A stretch of 64,000 nt of DNA from JAGIBJ01 sp047604965 (GTDB lineage: Bacteria > Actinomycetota > Thermoleophilia > Solirubrobacterales > Solirubrobacteraceae), in contig JASGGQ010000001.1 in the NCBI GenBank assembly GCA_047604965.1, positions 1 to 64,000 of the forward strand, in the 5' to 3' direction. A program made the translations under genes and the position numbers. Position 1 is the first letter of the stretch. Each line of letters begins with the position of its first letter. Shown here one piece after another: positions 35,145 to 44,086 of this stretch. The notes under the pieces were generated by a model. That model saw only the letters and a list, made by a program, of their open reading frames with translations. It did no database searches and was not told the origin of the DNA.

Positions 35145-35764
35145 GCTCACTGCTGGATCTGCGACCGGCCGGCGCTCGCTCGGTGCTGGTCGAGCTGCCC
35201 GGCAACGCGAGCGTTCGCAAGCTCGCCGCCGCCGCACGCGCACAGCTCGCCGGCCTCGAAGAGGTGGTCGCCGGCCACGACACGGTCCTGCTGACGTGGG
35301 AGCCGGGCCGGTGCCCGCCGTCCGACTTGCGTGAGCGGCTCGCGCAGATTCTCGCTGGTCGGCATCGGGCGCCGGAGCCGGCCGAATGCGAGCTGGTGGT
35401 GCGCTACGACGGCCCCGATCTGGCGTCGGTCGCCGCGCACTGCGGCCTGAGTCCTGAGGAGGTAGTCGGGCGTCACGTGGCCGCTCGCTACGAAGTGGGT
35501 TTCGTTGGCTTTGCGCCCGGCTTCGCCTATCTGTTGGGGGGCGACCCGGCGCTCCAGCCGCCGCGCCGGGAGTCTCCGCGCCCGCGCGTGCCGGCTGGCA
35601 CGCTCGCAATCGCGGGGGAATACACGGCGATCTATCCGACCGCGTCGCCGGGCGGCTGGCAGCTGATCGGCCACTGCGACGCCGTGCTGTTTGATCTGTC
35701 GCGACCGCAGCCGGCGCTGCTGCCGACCGGCACGATCGTGCGGCTGCGGGCGGCGCGGACATGA
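35141..35764 (+). CDS. pxpB: 5-oxoprolinase subunit B (KipI-like)
   Basis: 207 residues. KipI/PxpB family: YDGPDLASVAAHCGLSPEEV, the strongly conserved VGFAPGFAYLLGGDP, then RVPAGTLAIAGEYTAIYPTA and SPGGWQLIG. It forms the ATP-dependent complex with PxpC. Its start overlaps pxpA and its stop overlaps pxpC by 4 bp each. Confidence 0.94.
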   Translation: MSSLLDLRPAGARSVLVELPGNASVRKLAAAARAQLAGLEEVVAGHDTVLLTWEPGRCPPSDLRERLAQILAGRHRAPEPAECELVVRYDGPDLASVAAHCGLSPEEVVGRHVAARYEVGFVGFAPGFAYLLGGDPALQPPRRESPRPRVPAGTLAIAGEYTAIYPTASPGGWQLIGHCDAVLFDLSRPQPALLPTGTIVRLRAART

Positions 35765-36642
35765 GCGCGATCACGGTGATCGCCGGTGGTGCGCGCACGA
35801 CGATCCAGGATCTCGGCCGCCCCGGATGGGCGCATCTCGGCGTGCCGGGCTGCGGTGCCGCCGACCGCGCCGCCTTCACGCTCGCCAACCGGCTGGTCGG
35901 CAACGCCGAGGGCGCGGCGGCGCTGGAGACCACGCTCAGCGGTCCGGTGTTGCGTTTCGCGGCAGCGACGACGATTGCCCTGACCGGCGCGATCGTCGAT
36001 GCCACGCTCGATCAGCGCCCGGTCGCGATGCACGCACCGACGGCCGTGCGGGCCGGGCAGCAGCTCACCGTTGGGGTGGCCAGCAGCGGCCTACGAACCT
36101 ACATCGCGATCCGGGGCGGGCTCGACGCGCCGACCGTACTCGGCAGTGCCAGCAGCGATCAGCTCACCGGGATCGGCCCCGAGCCGCTGCGATCCGGCGA
36201 CCGGTTGACGCTCGCCGACGCCGCGCTCGCCGCGCCGGCCGTCGATGTGGCACCGGTCGCGCCGCCGGGCGAGCCGGTCGTGCTGCCGGTACGGCTCGGG
36301 CCGCGCGAGGACTGGTTTGCGCCGGATGCCGTCACTGCCTTGCTGACGGCTACCTTTGTGGTGACCCCACAGGTCGACCGGATCGGCGCGCGGCTCGTCG
36401 GCCCGCCGCTGCCGTGGCGCACCGATCAGCCGATGCGTTCGGAAGGAGTCGTACTCGGTGCGGTGCAAGTGTCGGCCTCCGGCGAAGCGATCGTGATGCT
36501 TGCCGACCATCCAACGACCGGCGGCTACCCGGTGATCGCCGTCGTCGATGAGGCGGAGCTTGGTGCGGCGGCGCAACTGCGTCCCGGGGTGCGCGTCCGG
36601 TTCGCGGTGCCGCGTGGCGCACCGTTCGGCGCCAGCGATTGA
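35761..36642 (+). CDS. pxpC: 5-oxoprolinase subunit C (KipA-like)
   Basis: 293 residues. Biotin-dependent-carboxylase-like domain of KipA/PxpC: TTIQDLGRPGWAHLGVPGCG and AADRAAFTLANRLVGN, IAIRGGLDAPTVLGSAS, and near the end RSEGVVLGAVQVSASGEAIV and HPTTGGYPVIAVV. It is the last gene of pxpABC. No transporter or regulator of pyroglutamate use is fused or adjacent. Confidence 0.94.
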   Translation: MSAITVIAGGARTTIQDLGRPGWAHLGVPGCGAADRAAFTLANRLVGNAEGAAALETTLSGPVLRFAAATTIALTGAIVDATLDQRPVAMHAPTAVRAGQQLTVGVASSGLRTYIAIRGGLDAPTVLGSASSDQLTGIGPEPLRSGDRLTLADAALAAPAVDVAPVAPPGEPVVLPVRLGPREDWFAPDAVTALLTATFVVTPQVDRIGARLVGPPLPWRTDQPMRSEGVVLGAVQVSASGEAIVMLADHPTTGGYPVIAVVDEAELGAAAQLRPGVRVRFAVPRGAPFGASD

Positions 36643-36830
36643 GTGCCGGTGCGCCACCTCTACGGTGTTCCGGTTGCCATCGGCGACACGTCGTTCGCTC
36701 AGTGCCGGTCGCGGTGGTCCGGAACTTGGCAGAAACCGAACCGTGTTTCGGACCGCGGCTCGGCACGGAACCTCGATTCCGTATGGCGGAATGGGTCGTT
36801 AGTCTGCATGTCAGGTTGTCCTGATGTTCG

Positions 36831-36861
36831 CGGAACGGGATCGGCGTCCGATCCAGTTCCG
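36831..36861. promoter_or_regulatory. Imperfect 14-bp dyad in a cluster of CGGAA half-sites upstream of the MerR gene
   Basis: CGGAACGGGATCGG-CGT-CCGATCCAGTTCCG, one mismatch, lies 70 bp before the ATG of the MerR-type gene. Further CGGAA(C) or (G)TTCCG half-sites lie at 36667-36672, 36719-36725, 36766-36771, 36777-36781 and 36787-36791. It is probably an autoregulatory region; the binding protein is inferred. Confidence 0.45.
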
Positions 36862-36931
36862 TGCAACGACCGCGTCCGCCAGACGGACCGGCGGTGGGAC
36901 CTCGCCACGAAGAATCCCCCGGGGGGACCTC

Positions 36932-38161
36932 ATGCTCAACGCCCGCGCGCTCGCTGACGACCACGACCAGGCGACCACCGGCCTGCGCTTCGCGCGCCCC
37001 GGGTTGCTGGCGGGCGACCCAGGCGGCAATGCGATGTTGACGATCAGCGCCGCCGAAATGATCCGCAGCTCCGGTGTCGGCCGCGAGCGGTTGCGTACGT
37101 GGGAGCGCCGCCACGGGTTCCCAATGCCGGTGCGCACTGCCAACAACGTCCGGCGGTACGACGTCGCCGACATCCGCCGCGTGATCGCCGTCAGTCGTGC
37201 CGTTGAGCGCGGAGTGCCGCTCGTCGCTGCGATCGAGCAAGTACGCGCCAGTTGCGACGCAACGCCGTCGCTGGCGAGTCTCGGGGCGGCGCTCGACCAC
37301 GCGCCGACGCCCGCTATCGCGATTTCCGGCCCGGAGCCGATGACGGTGGTCTGGGCGAATGGGTCGACGCTCACCGCACCGCAGGCTCCGGCGATCGGCA
37401 GCGACCCGTTCGATGTCGCGCCGGGTTTCGGCTGTGCCGTCAAAGCGGCGATCAGGCAGTTGCTGATCGGCGATGCGGAGGAGGTCGCTGTGCTCACGCA
37501 CACCGACTGGTCGGGCGCCGTCGCGACCCCGCGCCGCTCAATCGCCTGGCGGATCCCGCCGGCGGTCTGCGACGACGCCGTGGTGGTGCTGATGCAGCTG
37601 CCGGATGCGGTCGACATCGACGTGATCCCAGCTCCAGCGGCCGCAGCCGAGCCGGCCTCAGCACCGGCGGCGGATCGCTGCGTCGCCTGGGCGGCAGCGG
37701 TCCGCGATGCCTGCCGCGTCCTTCAGGACGAGCCGGGGGTCGGCAGCGCGCAACGCGCGCTCAGCGAGCTGGTGCGTGGCACCGGCAGCCTCGACGCGCT
37801 CCTGGCGATCGGCCAGCGCGGCCAACTGCGGACCGCTACCAGCGTGCGCGGCACGATGCCGGCCCAGGTGCTCAACGCCGAGGCCGCCAGCGATCTCCCG
37901 CGTGTTATCGCCGGAGGAGAGGTACATCGGCTCGGCGAGGCGTCGCCACGGCTGCTCGGTTCGCCGGAGGACGCAGAAGCGGTGTTCGTGCCGATCGTCG
38001 CCGGCGGTGAGGCGCTCGGCGCGATGGTGCTGTTCGTCTCATCTGACCTGGGCCTGCCCGAGCTCGCCGGCGAGCTGCTCGTGACGCTCGCGACGACGAT
38101 CGGGACCGTGCTCCAGCGCGAACACCGCGCGACCGCAGCCGGGCAGGCGCGCGCCGCGTAA
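36932..38161 (+). CDS. MerR-type regulator with sensory PAS/GAF-like domains
   Basis: 409 residues. The HTH (residues 35-105) reads ISAAEMIRSSGVGRERLRTW, then ERRHGFPMPVRTANNVRRYD, the form seen in MerR regulators that carry C-terminal sensor domains. A PAS-like segment follows (APTPAIAISGPEPMTVVWAN), and the last 170 residues look like a GAF domain (VFVPIVAGGEALGAMVLFVS). The ligand is unknown. The ATG at 36932 follows GGGGGGA; an upstream in-frame start is less likely. It is transcribed alone behind a region dense in CGGAA half-sites. Confidence 0.75.
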   Translation: MLNARALADDHDQATTGLRFARPGLLAGDPGGNAMLTISAAEMIRSSGVGRERLRTWERRHGFPMPVRTANNVRRYDVADIRRVIAVSRAVERGVPLVAAIEQVRASCDATPSLASLGAALDHAPTPAIAISGPEPMTVVWANGSTLTAPQAPAIGSDPFDVAPGFGCAVKAAIRQLLIGDAEEVAVLTHTDWSGAVATPRRSIAWRIPPAVCDDAVVVLMQLPDAVDIDVIPAPAAAAEPASAPAADRCVAWAAAVRDACRVLQDEPGVGSAQRALSELVRGTGSLDALLAIGQRGQLRTATSVRGTMPAQVLNAEAASDLPRVIAGGEVHRLGEASPRLLGSPEDAEAVFVPIVAGGEALGAMVLFVSSDLGLPELAGELLVTLATTIGTVLQREHRATAAGQARAA

Positions 38162-38223
38162 TCCCGCCGTTGGTGCGGCTTTGCGAGGTCGTCAGGCGGC
38201 GGTTCCGACCTGCCGCGCGCGGC

Positions 38224-39117
38224 CTACGAACTGAGCTGGCGTCGTTTGCTGATGCCCCACCGTTTGAAGGCGCGGTCGAGCGTGCGGGCAAAGCGCTTTG
38301 CCGATCCCCGCAGTTCGTGGCGGCGTGCCGCCACGGCAATCGCGCGGCGTGCCTCGCCGGCTTGGCCGAGCCGGACGAGGTCGGCGGCGTACGCGGCGAT
38401 GATCGGCCGGGTGTCGCCGACCTGCTTGCGGCGCAGTGTGCGCAGCGCCTTCTGGTGGATCCGTGCGTCGCTGCGCAGCAGCTTCGTCGCGCGGCGGGAG
38501 AGGTCGCTGATCTTGCCATTGCGCAGCCCAAGCGCCCGCACCGGGCCGCGCGCATCGGAGTTCCAGATGGCCGGCACCCGCGCGTCGGCCGCGACGAACT
38601 CCGGCGCTTCACTACCGGCCACATTCGCCAGCCGGTAGCCGGTCGTCGGCCAGGTCAGCACCTGCGTCGTATACGTCACGCCGGTGCGGTGGTAGACCAC
38701 CGACCGCGTGCAGCAGTCGACGCCGCCGGTGAAGACATCGACGATCACCTCCGCTTCGGTGTCGTCATCGAGATCGACGGCCAGCAGCGTCGGGGCGTGG
38801 AAGACCGAGTCAAGCGCGGCATCGGGGAGCGGCTGATCGTTGACCAGCAGCTGATCGCCAAGCTTGATCGTCAGGCGGATGTCCTTCCACACCGGCACGG
38901 TGTTCTTCGAGCCGTCGGTGTACGCGATCGAGGCCGCGACGGTGGTCGTTACCGGAGCCTTGGCGACCGCCGTCGCGCTGCTCAGCAGGGCGACGAGCGG
39001 CGCGCAGAGCAGCGCGGCGGTGTGGCGCCGGCGCCGGTCTCGGATGTTCGTCGCAGCTGTGGCCGTCACGTTCGCCGACGATCCTATGCGGCTTCGCGCC
39101 GTTTCGGTACTGCGCAA
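38224..39117 (-). CDS. Exported hypothetical protein
   Basis: 297 residues, not recognised. After a basic n-region comes a hydrophobic stretch (TAALLCAPLVALLSSATAVA), likely a signal peptide. The middle contains LLAVDLDDDTEAEVIVDVFT and GGVDCCTRSVVYH, an Asp-rich layout like FG-GAP/VCBS or calcium-binding repeats with a CC pair; the C-terminal 100 residues are basic and helical. GTG at 39069 is an alternative start closer to the signal peptide. It lies next to the L,D-transpeptidase gene on the same strand. Confidence 0.6.
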   Translation of the reverse strand: MRSTETARSRIGSSANVTATAATNIRDRRRRHTAALLCAPLVALLSSATAVAKAPVTTTVAASIAYTDGSKNTVPVWKDIRLTIKLGDQLLVNDQPLPDAALDSVFHAPTLLAVDLDDDTEAEVIVDVFTGGVDCCTRSVVYHRTGVTYTTQVLTWPTTGYRLANVAGSEAPEFVAADARVPAIWNSDARGPVRALGLRNGKISDLSRRATKLLRSDARIHQKALRTLRRKQVGDTRPIIAAYAADLVRLGQAGEARRAIAVAARRHELRGSAKRFARTLDRAFKRWGISKRRQLSS

Positions 39118-39241
39118 TTGTGGTGTGTCGCCGACTTCACGTCGCGGGCGTCGTCGATGCGGCCGGTCGAGGGGAGACCGCCGGTGTGCCGGTGGGGCGC
39201 AACGACCGCGCCGGCGACGCCCGCAGGGAGGCCCGAGTTGG

Positions 39242-40258
39242 CTACTTGATGAGCACCGAGGTGCCGACCGGCACGCGCGGATAGAGGTCGATCACATCTT
39301 TGACGTGCATCCGTAGGCAGCCGTGGCTGGCGCGGCTGCCGATCGACCAGTCCTCGCTCGTGCCGTGAATCCCGACGCCATCGACGATCCCCAGCCAGCG
39401 CGCCTTCAGCGGATTGTTGGCGGCGCCGCCCGGAATCGTTTGCCCGGCCAGCGAACCGGCCCACGCCGAGTTCGGCACATGCCAGACGGGATTGATGGCT
39501 TTGTTGGTGATCGAGTACATCCCCGCCGGCGTGTCGTGCCCGGCTGCGCCGACGGCGATCGGGTACGTCTTGCTGAGCTTGAGGCCCTTGAAGAGTCGTA
39601 GCTTGAAGGTGCTGCGATTGACGGTCAGGATCGTCCAGTACTTGCGCTTGAGGGTGCCTTTGGTAACGGCGGCCTTGACGGCCAAGCGCTTGGGGCTGAG
39701 GTTGCGCGGCGCCGTTGGATCTTTGAGCGCCGCGGTGATCGACGAGGCAAGCGTGTTGACGTCGACGCGGCGGCCGACCGTATGCGGCGCGACCTGGATC
39801 TTGTCGACCTTGATTGCGATGCGGGCGTCGACCGGCTTGCGGTACTCCTTCGCGGCGACCTTCTCCGCGAAGGCGCGGACGTTCGCGTACGAGTAGTTCA
39901 CCGTTGGTTTGACCGTCGCCTTTGCTGAGGCCTTCGCGGCGGCGGCGGCGGTCGCCGTGCTGTCGATGCTGTAGAGCGCCTGACCGGCACTTAGCGGATA
40001 GCGATGGCCGCCGACGAGCACGACCACGTCGCGCTGAAGCTCGCTGCGCGCGCCGTCGAGTTTGGCGGCTGCTTCGGTGGTGGTCAGGCCGCCGAGGTCG
40101 ACGCCGCCGGAGCTCACGCCGTCGGCGATCGTGGTGTCCGGGGTGGTCGAGGTGGCGGTCGTGTCGCGGGCGATCGCGCCCGGAGCGGCGATGCTCGCGG
40201 CCAGGAGGCAGGTGGACGCAAGCGCGCGCGACACGACGACGTTGGCACGCGAAGGCAT
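39242..40258 (-). CDS. L,D-transpeptidase with a PG_binding_4-like N-terminal domain
   Basis: 338 residues. The signal peptide ends near IAAPGAIA. Residues about 45-190 are a VanW-associated/PG_binding_4-like domain (GVDLGGLTTTEAAAKL); the C-terminal YkuD domain holds the catalytic motif HGTSEDWSIGSRASHGCLRM with the active Cys. It would make 3-3 or lipoprotein-type cross-links in peptidoglycan outside the membrane. The ATG at 40258 begins the signal peptide. It is divergent from the sulfonate cluster, with 171 bp between. Confidence 0.9.
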   Translation of the reverse strand: MPSRANVVVSRALASTCLLAASIAAPGAIARDTTATSTTPDTTIADGVSSGGVDLGGLTTTEAAAKLDGARSELQRDVVVLVGGHRYPLSAGQALYSIDSTATAAAAAKASAKATVKPTVNYSYANVRAFAEKVAAKEYRKPVDARIAIKVDKIQVAPHTVGRRVDVNTLASSITAALKDPTAPRNLSPKRLAVKAAVTKGTLKRKYWTILTVNRSTFKLRLFKGLKLSKTYPIAVGAAGHDTPAGMYSITNKAINPVWHVPNSAWAGSLAGQTIPGGAANNPLKARWLGIVDGVGIHGTSEDWSIGSRASHGCLRMHVKDVIDLYPRVPVGTSVLIK

Positions 40259-40429
40259 GGCCGACAAGGTACCGACCGGCCGATCGCGGTCGTGCAGGTG
40301 GCGCTGCACGCGGGCCGGCGGGTCGCTCGTTGGTCCATCCGGGCCGTTGTGTGCGGCAGATCGTGCGATCCGGAGGCGCGCAGCCGATAAAGTAAATTAA
40401 CACCATCCTGTTTACGCTATTTTCTGAGT

Positions 40430-41458
40430 ATGTCCGCAACGGCCACCCCGCACTCCGCCCTCCCGGCCACTGAGCTGCGCCGCGCGATGGGGCGCTTCGC
40501 GACCGGCGTCACCGTCATCACCGCCCGTGACGACGATGCGCGCCCGGCCGGCACCACCGTCTCCGCCGTCAGCTCGCTCTCGCTCGATCCGCCGCTGCTG
40601 CTGATCTGCCTCGACCGCCGCAGCCAGACGCTCAAAGCGGTGCGCGACCACGATGCCTTCGCGGTCAACGTGCTCGGGGCTCACCACCGACCGCTCTCAG
40701 ACGCATTCGCTCGCTCGGCCAACAGTACCGCGTGGGACGGCGTCTCCCATCGCGACGGGCGCACCGGCAGCCCGCTGCTCGACGACGCGCACGTCGCGCT
40801 TGACTGCCGCGTCGAACGGATCGCCGACGGCGGCGATCACGAGATCGTGATCGGCCGGATCGTTGAGATCCATCACCCGTCCGACGACGCCGACCACGAG
40901 CCGCTGCTGTTCTACGGTGGCCGCTACGCGCGCCTGACCGATGAGCCCGACGCCGCCGAACGCGAACTGCGCGTCACGCGCGACGAAGCCGCCGCACAGG
41001 CCGTCGATTGCCAGCTCCCGACTGCGGCCGGGAACTTTCGGCTGGTCGCGCACGAACGCTCGTCGCACGACCTCACCGCCGCGCTGGTGTACGGCGATCC
41101 GGCCAGTCACCCGGCTCCCGTCGTCCACGCGCAGGTCGCCTGCCTGCTCGGCGATGCGCTGCGTGGCCTGGCCTGCGACTGCGCGGCGCGGCTTGCCGAA
41201 GCGCAGCAGGCGATCATCGAGCGCGGCGCCGGCGTGCTGCTCTACACCAAACGCTACGGCGTCGATGCCGAGCTGCGCTGCGCCGCCGCGCAACTCCCCG
41301 ACATCGCGATCGGCGCCGGCTTGCTGCAACGGATCGGCGTGCGCCACGCCGCCTTCCTCGACCCGTCGTCGGCGGCGGCACGCCGGCTCGCGGCGGCAGC
41401 CGAGGTCATGCCGCTGCATGCCGACCGGACCCGCGACACCGCTCGCGAGGCGGCGTAA
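40430..41458 (+). CDS. Flavin reductase fused to a GTP-cyclohydrolase-II-like domain
   Basis: 342 residues. Residues 1-170 are a HpaC/SsuE-type flavin reductase domain (RRAMGRFATGVTVITARDDD, SLDPPLLLICLDRRSQTL, FAVNVLG). Residues 198-330 resemble RibA: LPTAAGNFRLVAHE, VHAQVACLLGDALRGLACDC with the three zinc Cys of GTP cyclohydrolase II, and LLYTKRYG. The RibA catalytic loop RQEGRGIGL is replaced, so cyclohydrolase activity is doubtful. It probably supplies FMNH2 to the SsuD and SfnG genes that follow; the second domain may bind flavin or GTP. The leader is AT-rich, unlike its surroundings. Confidence 0.78.
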   Translation: MSATATPHSALPATELRRAMGRFATGVTVITARDDDARPAGTTVSAVSSLSLDPPLLLICLDRRSQTLKAVRDHDAFAVNVLGAHHRPLSDAFARSANSTAWDGVSHRDGRTGSPLLDDAHVALDCRVERIADGGDHEIVIGRIVEIHHPSDDADHEPLLFYGGRYARLTDEPDAAERELRVTRDEAAAQAVDCQLPTAAGNFRLVAHERSSHDLTAALVYGDPASHPAPVVHAQVACLLGDALRGLACDCAARLAEAQQAIIERGAGVLLYTKRYGVDAELRCAAAQLPDIAIGAGLLQRIGVRHAAFLDPSSAAARRLAAAAEVMPLHADRTRDTAREAA

Positions 41459-41600
41459 CGCCGCCGACGATCTTGCCGGGACACCACAGGCGCCGCGAGC
41501 GCGGACATCGCACGGCTGGTGCCGGCGACGCTTCCACTCTCGCGGCGCCGTTCCGGCCACCCGCCCCGACTTCCTTGCAACCTGGAGATACACCGTCGCT

Positions 41601-42740
41601 ATGCCTGTCACGCTGCACTGGTTCCTTCCCACCAACGGCGATTCCCGCAGCGACCTGTCGCTCGGCAACGCGGTCGGCGCCGCCGGCTCGCGGGTCGGTG
41701 AGGGGGACTCCAGCGACCGGCGGCCGACGCTCGAATACCTCAGCCAGATCGCCGTCGCCGCCGAGCAGCAGGGCTTTGCCGGTGCGCTGACGCCGACCTC
41801 CAGCTGGTGCGAGGACGCGCTGGTGACCGCTGCGGCGCTGAGTCAGTGGACGACGAACTTCAAGTATCTCGTCGCCTTCCGGCCGGGGATGCAGCGGCCC
41901 ACCTACGCAGCGCACCAGGCGGCAACCTTCCAGCGCCTGACCGGCAACCGGCTGCTGCTGAACGTCGTCGTCGGCGGCGATGACATCGAGCAGCGCCGCT
42001 ACGGCGATGCCGCCGGCAAACAGGAGCGGTACGCCCGCGCCGGGGAGGCGCTGCACATCATCCGCGAGCTGTGGACGGGGGAACCGGTGACCTTCCACGG
42101 CGAGCATCTGTGGGTCGAGGGGGCGCAGCTCGAACCGCCCGCCGTGCAGCCGGAGATCTTCTTCGGCGGGTCGTCGCCGGCCGCGATCGAGGTCGCCGGC
42201 CGCTACGTCGACGTGTACCTCACCTGGGGCGAGCCGCCCGCGCAGGTCGCCGAAAAGCTTGAGCTGGTGCGGGCCGCTGCCGCGAAGTGGGAGCGCGAGG
42301 TGCGCTTTGGGATTCGCCTGCATGCGATCGCGCGTGATACCTCCGATGAGGCGTGGAATGAGGCCGACCGGCTGCTCGCCGGGCTCGACCCAAAGCAGAT
42401 TGAGGCTGCGCAGCTGATCCAGCGCGCGTCGCAGTCTGAGGGGCAGCGCCGCATGACCGAACTGCATGGCGGCCGGCTCGACAATCTCGTGGTGAGTCCA
42501 AACCTTTGGGCGGGCGTTGGGCTCGTGCGCGGCGGCGCCGGAACGGCGCTCGTCGGCAGCCACGAGGAGATTGCCGATCGGATCGCCGAATACCACGCGC
42601 TGGGGATCGACCACTTCGTGCTCTCCGGCTACCCGCATCTCGAAGAGGCGTACCGCTTCGGTGAGGGCGTGACGCCGGTCCTGCGGCGCCGTGGGTTGCT
42701 CGCGCCGGCCGTCGGAGCGTCCCGGAGTTCGCGGGACTGA
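41601..42740 (+). CDS. ssuD: Alkanesulfonate monooxygenase-type FMNH2-dependent enzyme
   Basis: 379 residues of the bacterial luciferase-like (LLM) class. MPVTLHWFLPTNGDSR at the start, SSWCEDALVTAAALSQWTTN with the conserved Cys, YLVAFRPGMQRPTYAA and LNVVVGGDD are SsuD-type blocks. It would cleave a C-S bond of alkanesulfonates with FMNH2 and O2, releasing sulfite and an aldehyde. The flavin reductase fusion lies 142 bp upstream and SfnG downstream. The ATG at 41601 is the family start. Confidence 0.88.
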   Translation: MPVTLHWFLPTNGDSRSDLSLGNAVGAAGSRVGEGDSSDRRPTLEYLSQIAVAAEQQGFAGALTPTSSWCEDALVTAAALSQWTTNFKYLVAFRPGMQRPTYAAHQAATFQRLTGNRLLLNVVVGGDDIEQRRYGDAAGKQERYARAGEALHIIRELWTGEPVTFHGEHLWVEGAQLEPPAVQPEIFFGGSSPAAIEVAGRYVDVYLTWGEPPAQVAEKLELVRAAAAKWEREVRFGIRLHAIARDTSDEAWNEADRLLAGLDPKQIEAAQLIQRASQSEGQRRMTELHGGRLDNLVVSPNLWAGVGLVRGGAGTALVGSHEEIADRIAEYHALGIDHFVLSGYPHLEEAYRFGEGVTPVLRRRGLLAPAVGASRSSRD

Positions 42741-42907
42741 TTGGGTTTGCGTCGCTCCGAGTCCGGCGCGCCTTGCGGGTACCCGAATGGGCATTGCGCG
42801 GCCGGCGTGCCATGGCGCGCGCCAGAAATGCCATAAAGTCAGTTGTCATTACGGGATTATGGGTGTCGAGGTATGGCCTCGCCCCAGCGACGCCGAGGAG
42901 CCCTGCG

Positions 42908-44086
42908 ATGCCGACCGACCCCACCACCGAAGCGATCCGGTTCGCCTACTGGGTACCGAACGTCAGCGGCGGCTTGGTCGTCTCGACGATCGAGCAGCGC
43001 ACCGACTGGTCGTACGAGTACAACGCCAAGCTCGCGCGAATCGCCGAACGCGCCGGTTTTGACTACGCACTGAGCCAGGTTCGCTACACCGCCAGCTACG
43101 GCGCCGAATACCAGCACGAATCGACCTCGTTCTCGCTGGCGCTGCTGCTCGCCACCGAACGCCTGAGCGTGATTGCCGCCGTTCACCCCGGCCTCTGGCA
43201 GCCCGGCGTGCTCGCGAAATGGCTGGCGACCGCCGACCACATTTCCGGCGGACGGATCGCCGTCAACGTCGTCTCCGGCTGGTTCAAGGACGAGTTCCGT
43301 CAGCTCGGCGAGCCGTGGCTTGAGCACGACGAGCGGTACCGCCGTAGCGCCGAGTTCATCCAGGCGCTGCGCGAAATCTGGACCAGCGACGACGCGCAGC
43401 TCGCCGGTGACTTCTATCGCGTGCGCGACTTCAACCTCAAGCCCAAGCCGCTCAGCTGGGACGGCCGGCCGCACCCCGAGATCTTCCAGGGCGGGAACTC
43501 CACGGCGGCGCGCGGCAACGGCGGGCGCTACGCCGACTGGTACTTCAGCAACGGCAAGAGCTTTGAGGGCGTGCAGGAACAGCTCGCCGATCTCAAGCAG
43601 ATCGCCGCCGACGCGGGCCGGCCGAACCCACCGAAGTTCGGGCTCAACGGCTTCATCATCGTGCGCGACACCCAAAAGGAAGCCGAAGAACAACTGCGCG
43701 AGATCATCGCCAAAGCGCACGTCGAAGCGGTCGCAGGGTTCGGTGCGGCCGTCCAGCAGGCCGGGCCGTCGACGGCCGACAAATCCGGGATGTGGGCCGA
43801 CTCCAAGTTTGAGGATCTCGTGCAGTACAACGACGGGTTCCGCACGCAACTGATCGGCACGCCGGAGACGGTCGCGCGGCGGATCGTCGACTACCGCAAG
43901 CTCGGCGTCGATCTGATCCTCGGCGGCTTCCTGCACTTCCAGGAGGAGGTCGAAGCGTTCGGTCGCGACGTACTGCCGATCGTTCGGGAACTCGAAGTCG
44001 AAGCGGGCCTGGATCCCACCGCCGTGCCCGACCCGCTCGCCGGGCTGAGCGCAGGCCCGGCTCCGCTGACGCATGCCGGTCGCTGA
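42908..44086 (+). CDS. sfnG: Dimethylsulfone monooxygenase-type enzyme
   Basis: 392 residues, LLM class. FAYWVPNVSGGLVVSTIEQR and then TDWSYEYN at the start, SQVRYTASYGAEYQHESTSF, AVHPGLWQPGVLAKWLATAD and VNVVSGWFKDEF are characteristic of SfnG, which converts dimethylsulfone to methanesulfinate with FMNH2. Methanesulfonate/sulfinate could then be handled by the SsuD-type enzyme next door. The ATG at 42908 is the family start. The 167-bp gap before it carries a CCATAA-N20-TTATGG dyad. SfnB overlaps its end by 14 bp. Confidence 0.9.
   Translation: MPTDPTTEAIRFAYWVPNVSGGLVVSTIEQRTDWSYEYNAKLARIAERAGFDYALSQVRYTASYGAEYQHESTSFSLALLLATERLSVIAAVHPGLWQPGVLAKWLATADHISGGRIAVNVVSGWFKDEFRQLGEPWLEHDERYRRSAEFIQALREIWTSDDAQLAGDFYRVRDFNLKPKPLSWDGRPHPEIFQGGNSTAARGNGGRYADWYFSNGKSFEGVQEQLADLKQIAADAGRPNPPKFGLNGFIIVRDTQKEAEEQLREIIAKAHVEAVAGFGAAVQQAGPSTADKSGMWADSKFEDLVQYNDGFRTQLIGTPETVARRIVDYRKLGVDLILGGFLHFQEEVEAFGRDVLPIVRELEVEAGLDPTAVPDPLAGLSAGPAPLTHAGR

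Noticed and set aside
41024..41420. C-terminal half of the flavin reductase fusion as a working ribA
   Set aside because: The zinc cysteines match, but the catalytic/GTP loop does not, so I do not assign GTP cyclohydrolase II activity.
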